Assembly (NCBI GenBank): GCA_963791235.1 | Contig: CAWBRW010000029.1 | Coordinates: 1,240,001-1,304,000, forward strand | DNA: 64,000 nucleotides | Reading direction: 5' to 3' | From: JALORV01 sp963791235 | Lineage (GTDB): Bacteria > Pseudomonadota > Gammaproteobacteria > Burkholderiales > Burkholderiaceae_F | Part shown: in pieces, positions 59,090-64,000 of the stretch | Position numbering within the stretch: the stretch's first letter is position 1 | How the letters are laid out: every line of letters begins with the position of its first letter | Notes under the pieces: model-generated | Seen by the model: the letters and a program-made list of their open reading frames with translations, nothing else | The model's database searches: none | What the model was told of the DNA's origin: nothing | Program-made: the position numbers and the translations under genes

Positions 59090-60080
59090 ATGAACTTACC
59101 TGCCACGATCCCGTCGCCCATCTCGATTGCGGGATTCAAGGACGTCTACCAGATCCCGCGGATCGAGGAAGCCCTTTCGGAACTCCAGGAACTCGGCAGC
59201 GGAGCCAACGAGGCGCTGCGTGCCACCTACGTGAAGATGATCCGGACCGGCGGCCAACGCTTTGTCATCAAGCCATCGGCGCTGCCAGACATCGATGGCC
59301 TGATCCAGGAACTGCCTAACTTCGAGGAGCCACTCGAAGATATCCGCAAGCAGCTTGCACTCTGCTTGTCGTCGGAAGATCCGCTGGAGCTTGAGCCGAT
59401 GCTGCTGCTCGGCGACCCTGGCATCGGCAAGACCCACTTCGCGCGCCGTCTCTCAAAGCTGCTGGGCACCGGCTACAACTTCATCGGCATGAGTTCGCTG
59501 ACTGCGGGCTGGATCCTGTCCGGCGCTTCGGCGCAATGGAAGAACGCCAAGCCGGGCAAGGTGTTCGATGCACTGGTCAACGGTGACTACGCGAACCCGG
59601 TCATCGTCGTTGATGAGATCGACAAGGCGAGCGGCGATAGCCAGTATGACCCGCTCGGCAGCCTGTACACGCTGCTGGAGCACGACACCGCGTGCGACTT
59701 CATCGACGAGTTCGCCGAAGTGCCGATCGACGCCTCGGAAGTCGTCTGGATCGCCACGGCGAACGACTCGCGCAGCATCCCCGAGCCGATCCTCAATCGC
59801 ATGAACGTCTATGCGATCGATCCGCCCGACACGGAGGGGTCACGCCGGATCGCGCAGAGCATTTATGACGAATTGCGGGCCGAGCATGCCTGGGGACGCG
59901 CGTTTCCGCCGCAGCTTGGGCGGCGAGAGCCTCGACCGGTTGGCCCGGCTCAAGCCACGCGAGATGCGCCGGGTGCTGCTGGCCGCCTTTGGCAATGCGA
60001 AGCTCGACGGTCGCAGTGAGGTGCGAGCCGAAGACGTCGTCGAAGACCGCGTCGCAAAGAAGGCGCGCATAGGATTTTGA
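59090..60080 (+). CDS. AAA+ ATPase (Lon-type ATPase module without protease), frame broken near 59900
   Basis: With one base removed the protein has 329 residues. It has a ~100-residue helical N-terminus, then an AAA+ module: Walker A MLLLGDPGIGKTHFARRL (about residues 104-121), the GYNFIGMSSLTAGWILSG pore-loop region, Walker B VIVVDEIDKAS, and sensor 1 WIATANDSRSIPEPILNR. These are closest to the ATPase part of Lon, but the Ser-Lys protease domain is absent. The frame shifts by +1 between 59892 and 59913: HAWG...FPP continues as SLGGESLDRLARLKPREMRRVLLAAFGNAKL. A GGAGGG precedes the ATG. Possible roles are chaperone or remodelling; not known. Confidence 0.72.
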
Positions 60081-60200
60081 CGTCGCCGGCGTACGCGACC
60101 GCCGCGCGGTCGTACGTGCACCGGCTCGGATCAGTTTGACGAACTGTCCTGGGACGGCCCGGCGCCCGCTCGCAGCGCAACGGCCGCAGTTGCAGCAGCC

Positions 60201-60671
60201 TCACTTTGCAGCCGGCAACGGCTTGATGGGCTGCTCGGCAGCAACGCGCTGGTAGACAGGGCCCCAAAGAGGGTGGCCAACCTCGGCGTCGGTGAGCTTG
60301 AACGACGGGTCGGCGGCGAACGCGGCGCGAAATGCCTGTTCGCAATCGCTTGGGCGGTTGTAGGCGCAGGCAATGAAGGCCATGTGCTTCTCCGCCACCG
60401 CGACGTCATGAGGGTCGCGCAGTCCCTCTGACAGAGCCCGTTTCAGGAGCGCTTCGGCACGCTCGTATTGACCTTCCTCGTAGAAGCGCAGTCCGCTGAT
60501 GAAGGCGCGCTCGGCTGGCTGCTCATACAGGCGCGCGATGCTGACTGTCGCCGGTGGTGGTGGCGGTGGTGGGGGTGGCGGCGGCGGGGCGAAGATCGCG
60601 CAGCCACCGAGCGCGATCGTCGCGACCAGCGCAGCGGTGCGGGGCAGAGGTGGCCGGCCGATGACGCTCAT
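60201..60671 (-). CDS. Lipoprotein with 12-proline run and TPR-like domain
   Basis: The 156-residue protein has a lipoprotein signal (RTAALVATIALGGC, lipobox ALGGC) and is probably outer-membrane or periplasm-facing. Straight after comes AIFA and a run of 12 prolines (60549-60584 region), which would need EF-P to translate. The rest is TPR-like: FISGLRFYEEGQYERAEALLKRALSEG and VAVAEKHMAFIACAYNRPSDCEQAFRAAFAADPSF, ending LWGPVYQRVAAEQPIKPL. The start ATG at 60671 overlaps the pseudokinase stop by 4 nt, so the two are translated together. I do not recognise a named family. Confidence 0.75.
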   Translation of the reverse strand: MSVIGRPPLPRTAALVATIALGGCAIFAPPPPPPPPPPPPATVSIARLYEQPAERAFISGLRFYEEGQYERAEALLKRALSEGLRDPHDVAVAEKHMAFIACAYNRPSDCEQAFRAAFAADPSFKLTDAEVGHPLWGPVYQRVAAEQPIKPLPAAK

Positions 60672-62176
60672 TGAAAGCGATGACGGATCTGTTGCGGCCG
60701 CTCGGGGGTGATGTCGACCTTCGCGAGGTACGGCGCCTGGTCGCCGTTGCGGATCTCGATCGTGTGGCGGCCGGCCGGCAGGGTCAGCTGAGTGAGCGGC
60801 GGTGTCGTGCCGCGCGCGTCGCCGTCCACGTAGACGGAGCCCCACGGTGCAACGGCCAGCGCGACGATACCCTGCGCTGCCGTCGCCGCAGTACGCGCCG
60901 GGGTCTCTCGTGCAGTCGTGCTGCGAGCGACTGCGGGGGCGGACCGCGGAGATCCGACGGCCGCGTAGTCGGCCGGCGCGTTGGTGGCAGAGGCGGGCAC
61001 CGAGGCGGGGACAACCGGGACTGCTGCCGCGGATACCGCCGCAGGCGAGGGGGTCACCGTCGCCGGTGCAATGGGGGCAGCGACGCGGCCGTCAGCAAAT
61101 TGACTGCGGGTCCAGATCCCCGCAAGCACAAGCACCGCGGCGAGGCCGACGCCGGCAGCGATCGCGTGCCGACGCCACGAGCTCGCTGCCGGGCGAGCGG
61201 ACGGTTCGGCGCCGGGCGCGATCAGCGTGGCCACCGTCATCGTCGCGGCCTGCTTCGGCATGACGGCCAGTCGTGCGGGCATGCCGGTGATCGTGGCCGA
61301 CCCGGGCATCGACATGTCGCCGCGATTGCCCCACAGGAAGGTCGTCAAGGCGTTGCGTACCTGCGCGGCGGTGCCGAACACGCGTGTCCCGCCGAGTTCG
61401 AGGGCTTGTTCCGCGATTTCCGCCAACGCCAGCGGCGCGGTCGGACGCAGCTGCAGGACCGGGCTTTCCACGCCCTTGCCCTGCGCGCGCAGCGTCTTCA
61501 CGTCCGGGCGCGTCCCAGTGAGCAGCAGATAAAGCAACGCGCCGAGGGCGCGCACGTCCTTGCGTCGCGCTTCGCCCGACAGTTCGTCGCCAAAGAAGGG
61601 CAGCATCCGGTCCGTGCCGTGCAGCTCGAAGTCGCCGGTCATGCCGCTGTCGATCCAGCCTCCGAAACCGGTGACCTTCGGCGTGCGCTCGGGGCCCTGC
61701 AGGTAGATGCGGGACGGTGAAAGATGGCCGTGCGGAATTGCGCGCGCATGGGCGAACTCGACGGCATCGGCGACGCGCGCAACGATGTCGGCCGCCTGCA
61801 GGAATCCCGGTCGGTACGCTTCGGCGAGGAGTTCATCCAGCAGCTTGCCGTCAACCTTCTCGAGCGCGAGGTAGCCGATACGGTTGACGTGGCCGGCATC
61901 GAAGACAGTGACGATGTTAGGGTGGTGCAGCTTGCCTGCCGCCTGCGCCTGGCGCATGAAGGCCTGTTCCACTCGTTCGTGCGCGGCGCGATCCTGGCCT
62001 TCGGCCGGATGCAACTGCACCGCTTTCACGATCAGTTCCCGATTCAGGACCGGGTCGAACGCCAGGTAGACCGCGGTGTAGCGGTCGCGCCGCAGTTCGC
62101 GCTGTACCGAATACCTTCCAATCAGCCTGACGTTGGATGACAGGTTCGGCGACTTGGAGGCGGCAGTCTGCGACAT
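60668..62176 (-). CDS. Ser/Thr pseudokinase with TM helix and PEGA-like C-terminal domain
   Basis: The 502-residue protein has a kinase fold at residues ~20-290, but its active-site residues are lost. The glycine loop is ELRRDRYTAVY (no GxGxxG), the alpha-C Glu is Q76, HRD is HGH (149-151), the catalytic-loop Lys/Asn are SPSR, and DFG is GFG (170-172). Only the ATP-lysine K51 remains. One TM helix follows (HAIAAGVGLAAVLVLAGIW), then a Pro/Ala/Ser-rich linker and a C-terminal beta domain (VALAVAPWGSVYVDGDARGTTPPLTQLTLPAGRHTIEIRNGD) that resembles PEGA domains. The C-terminal domain would be periplasmic. It shares this domain with the active kinase upstream. Confidence 0.83.
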   Translation of the reverse strand: MSQTAASKSPNLSSNVRLIGRYSVQRELRRDRYTAVYLAFDPVLNRELIVKAVQLHPAEGQDRAAHERVEQAFMRQAQAAGKLHHPNIVTVFDAGHVNRIGYLALEKVDGKLLDELLAEAYRPGFLQAADIVARVADAVEFAHARAIPHGHLSPSRIYLQGPERTPKVTGFGGWIDSGMTGDFELHGTDRMLPFFGDELSGEARRKDVRALGALLYLLLTGTRPDVKTLRAQGKGVESPVLQLRPTAPLALAEIAEQALELGGTRVFGTAAQVRNALTTFLWGNRGDMSMPGSATITGMPARLAVMPKQAATMTVATLIAPGAEPSARPAASSWRRHAIAAGVGLAAVLVLAGIWTRSQFADGRVAAPIAPATVTPSPAAVSAAAVPVVPASVPASATNAPADYAAVGSPRSAPAVARSTTARETPARTAATAAQGIVALAVAPWGSVYVDGDARGTTPPLTQLTLPAGRHTIEIRNGDQAPYLAKVDITPERPQQIRHRFQ

Positions 62177-62256
62177 CAGTCAGGTTCCGCCTCGATGGAC
62201 TGGCACTGCCCAATCGTGGTGCGGGCCGAGTCGGCAAGGCGAGTCATGGCGCATCG

Positions 62257-62285
62257 AGGCTAGCGGATGCACCGGCCGGACTCAA
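62257..62285 (-). promoter_or_regulatory. Possible sigma-70-type promoter of the pseudokinase-lipoprotein unit
   Basis: On the minus strand TTGAGT and TAGCCT lie 17 bp apart (62280-62285 and 62257-62262), giving a start about 75-80 nt before the pseudokinase ATG. Both boxes are imperfect. The 210-bp spacer after the active kinase makes a separate promoter reasonable. Confidence 0.35.
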
Positions 62286-62386
62286 CCGGCATGAACGTCG
62301 GAAAAGGGATGCAAACCTCGTCCGAATGACCGAACGTCGCGGGCGCGCGACCCGTACGGCGCCGGGCACGCGCATTTCACGCCCGG

Positions 62387-63808
62387 TCAGAAACGGTGTT
62401 GCAGCGATATCGATTCGCCCGATCGGAGCTCGACCCGCACGGTGAAAGGCGGCGACGTGTTGTTCCGCACTTCGATCGTGTACGCGCCAGGCGCCAGTGA
62501 AAGCTGCGTCAGCGGCGGCGAGACTCCCCTTCCGACACCGTTGACAAAGACTTCGCCCCATGGAGTGATTGCCAGCTTCACGGTCCCGTCCCGGACCGGA
62601 ACGGCCTGCGACGCCGCTTCAGTGCGCCGACGCTGTGCTGCTTTGGCTTCGGCGTTCTTCGCGTCCTCGCTAGGCGTGGTGACGGGTTCGGCGGGGGTTT
62701 CGGCGACCGGGGCGGGCGACGGCGCCGGGATGACTGGCAGCGGCGTCGGCTCTACGACCGGCGGGGGCGCCGGCTGCGGACGCAACGCGAGATAGATCAC
62801 CGCGACCGCGCTCAGCAGTGCCGCGGCACCCAGCAGGGCCTTCAGCGGTCCGCGCGACGGCGGGGCGACCGGCACGACCGACGACCGTGTGGCGACGGAG
62901 ACATCGGCCGACGGGGCGCGCGAGCCGTCGACGAATTCGGCGAGCGCGTTGCGAAAGTCGGCAGCCTTCTGGTAGCGCTGCGTGGGATCGCGCTCCATCG
63001 CCTTGCGCACGATGGTGGCAAGCGCTGGCGGCGTTTCGGGCCGCAGCTTTTCCACGGGCCGCGGATGCGCGGCGACGACCTGGTCCAGCGTCTCATCGAT
63101 CGTGCGGCCGTCGAAGGCACGTCGTCCGGCGAGCAGTTCATACAGGATCGTGCCGAGCGAAAAGATGTCGCTGCGAGCGTCCAGCGGTTCGCCCTTCGCC
63201 TGCTCGGGTGACATGTAGTTCGGCGTGCCGACGAGATGGCGGGTGCCCTTGTCCTTGGCGGCGTCGCGCGGTGTCGGCGCCAGTGCGGTGCCGAAGTCGA
63301 GCAGCTTCGGCCGTAGGTCGCGAGACAGGAAGATGTTCGAGGGCTTGATATCGCGATGAACCAGGCCGCGTTTGTTGGCGTAATGGATCGCGTCGCCAAG
63401 CCGCATCATCATCGACGCGGCCTGTCGCGGGCTCATGCGGTTGCCGCCGGCCAGGTACTCGTGCAGGTCCTGCCCGTGCAGGCGTTCCATCGCGATGTAG
63501 GCGAAGGTATCGGTCTTGCCGGCGTCGTAGATCGTGACGATGGCCGGGTGACTCATCGCACCGGCCGACTTCGCCTCGCGCAGGAAATTCGCTTCGATCT
63601 GCGTGCGGAACTCGGCCTCGCGCGCAAGCGGGATGACCTTGATGGCCACTTCACGCCCGAGCACCGGGTCGTGCGCGGCCCAGACAACCCCGTAGGAGCC
63701 GCGACCGATCTCGTTGAGGATCGTGAAGCGCCCGATGGTCTTCGGCATCGGCACGGACCCGGCGTCCGTGGCGAGCTGGGGTTCGGTGGCGGTCATCGGC
63801 TCTGACAT
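62387..63808 (-). CDS. Active Hanks-type Ser/Thr protein kinase with TM helix and PEGA-like domain
   Basis: The 473-residue protein has a full kinase domain (about residues 27-290): GRGSYGVVW, K57 (VAIK), E78 (alpha-C), HRDIKPSN (H151, R152, D153, K155, N158), DFG (D171-G173), and GTPNYMSPEQAKGEP. It has a single TM helix (LKALLGAAALLSAVAVIYLAL), a Pro/Ala/Glu linker, and a C-terminal beta domain (LAITPWGEVFVNGVGRGVSPPLTQLSLAPGAYTIEVRN) that resembles PEGA sensor domains. The kinase is thus cytosolic and the C-terminal domain periplasmic, as in PASTA-type receptors. I start at the ATG at 63808; the frame is open a little further. The pseudokinase gene follows 210 bp downstream. Confidence 0.9.
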   Translation of the reverse strand: MSEPMTATEPQLATDAGSVPMPKTIGRFTILNEIGRGSYGVVWAAHDPVLGREVAIKVIPLAREAEFRTQIEANFLREAKSAGAMSHPAIVTIYDAGKTDTFAYIAMERLHGQDLHEYLAGGNRMSPRQAASMMMRLGDAIHYANKRGLVHRDIKPSNIFLSRDLRPKLLDFGTALAPTPRDAAKDKGTRHLVGTPNYMSPEQAKGEPLDARSDIFSLGTILYELLAGRRAFDGRTIDETLDQVVAAHPRPVEKLRPETPPALATIVRKAMERDPTQRYQKAADFRNALAEFVDGSRAPSADVSVATRSSVVPVAPPSRGPLKALLGAAALLSAVAVIYLALRPQPAPPPVVEPTPLPVIPAPSPAPVAETPAEPVTTPSEDAKNAEAKAAQRRRTEAASQAVPVRDGTVKLAITPWGEVFVNGVGRGVSPPLTQLSLAPGAYTIEVRNNTSPPFTVRVELRSGESISLQHRF

Positions 63809-63906
63809 CGTGCGGATTATCGCACCGTGATCGCGGCGCAATCGTCGGAAATGCGTCGCGCAGGGCCGCGACTGGCACAGGTATCGCAGCGCACTCCGGT
63901 CCCGCC

Positions 63907-64000
63907 CTACCGCGAGAAGATGATCTGCTCGTTGCGCAGCAGACGCGCCTGCAGCAGCAATGCCGCAGCGGTCAGTGCCAGTGCGATCGCAGAAGGCAGA
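63907..64000 (-). CDS. C-terminal end of a membrane protein, cut by window edge
   Basis: The last 30 codons before the TAG at 63907 read LPSAIALALTAAALLLQARL and then LRNEQIIFSR: one TM helix followed by a short polar end. This resembles the end of ABC-2-type permeases, but the piece is too short to be sure. It is co-oriented with the kinase gene, about 98 bp upstream of it. Confidence 0.45.
   Translation of the reverse strand, partial: LPSAIALALTAAALLLQARLLRNEQIIFSR

Noticed and set aside
60085..60115. Hairpin between the AAA+ gene and the lipoprotein gene as an intrinsic terminator
   Set aside because: CGACCGC/GCGGTCG can pair, but no T-tract follows on either strand, so I did not annotate it.
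62180..62246. A 22-codon open frame just before the pseudokinase (MTRLADSARTTIGQCQSIEA...)
   Set aside because: It has no ribosome binding site and no features of a leader peptide; it lies where the 5' untranslated region of the pseudokinase is expected.
60201..63808. The kinase module as part of a type VI secretion regulatory set (PpkA-like)
   Set aside because: No Tss, Fha or phosphatase gene is in the window and neither kinase has the PpkA accessory domains, so there is no evidence for it.

Overview
The window is GC-rich, densely coded chromosome from what looks like a betaproteobacterium (Burkholderiales/Rhodocyclales-like). The pointers are the order gloB / methyltransferase / rnhA ... 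dnaQ, the long operon yebC-purD-...-hemF-nadD-rsfS-rlmH-maf-rng, the beta-type LPS-core genes, and a narXL / narK-GHJI-ppiC cluster like those of denitrifying beta- and gammaproteobacteria. Genus and species cannot be read from the sequence alone. Most of the window is core chromosome; the nitrate-respiration block (about 42-59 kb) and the kinase block (60-64 kb) are accessory in character.

Layout. 0-6.6 kb: start of gloB (cut by the window edge), a methyltransferase, rnhA, an RND efflux adaptor/permease pair placed between rnhA and dnaQ, then dnaQ. 6.6-10.1 kb: an acyl-CoA-synthetase-like ligase, tRNA-Val, gltX, tRNA-Ala, tRNA-Glu and a strong terminator. 10.1-15.9 kb: two small exported proteins, dnaE and an MFS transporter. 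15.9-24.1 kb: LPS core/export genes (two GT2 enzymes, an MsbA-like ABC exporter, a GT25 enzyme, an O-antigen-ligase-like protein, two GT9 enzymes). 24.1-33.3 kb: a nine-gene leftward housekeeping operon with an S9 peptidase set inside it and a palindrome-rich spacer before rng. 33.4-42.6 kb: a HerA-like ATPase, small membrane/exported proteins, an MBOAT + SGNH-like acylation pair, a TonB-like protein with a perfect 15-bp tandem repeat, a zinc peptidase and a hemerythrin protein. 42.7-58.9 kb: a MITE-like element, a fused NarK1-NarK2 transporter, carbonic anhydrase, PpiC, NarIJHG, a second NarK, and the divergent sensor/regulator pair narXL. 58.9-64 kb: an AAA+ ATPase with notable promoter signals, then a lipoprotein, a pseudokinase, an active Ser/Thr kinase and the end of a membrane protein.

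How the genes work together. NarX senses nitrate/nitrite and phosphorylates NarL. The 315-bp spacer between narK and narX carries a perfect 7-2-7 NarL-type palindrome flanked by two FNR/ANR-like sites, each about 31 bp from a plausible -10, so both divergent transcripts look oxygen- and nitrate-controlled. The leftward transcript supplies nitrate import and nitrite export (NarK, NarK1K2), the membrane reductase NarGHI, its chaperone NarJ, and probably a PpiC isomerase and a beta-carbonic anhydrase.

A caution for the reader. At least five reading-frame breaks in four or five conserved genes, including essential dnaE, all have the same sign (one extra base), and a sixth is likely at the start of ppiC. 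This is more easily explained by insertion-type consensus errors than by decay. I therefore annotate these genes as single CDSs across the breaks and mark each break.

Best candidates for something new: (1) the active kinase / pseudokinase / poly-proline lipoprotein module, in which both kinases share a C-terminal PEGA-like domain; (2) the AAA+ ATPase behind a near-consensus sigma-54 promoter with a CIRCE-like inverted repeat upstream; (3) the paired structured repeat between maf and rng, whose hairpins differ in sequence but keep their pairing.
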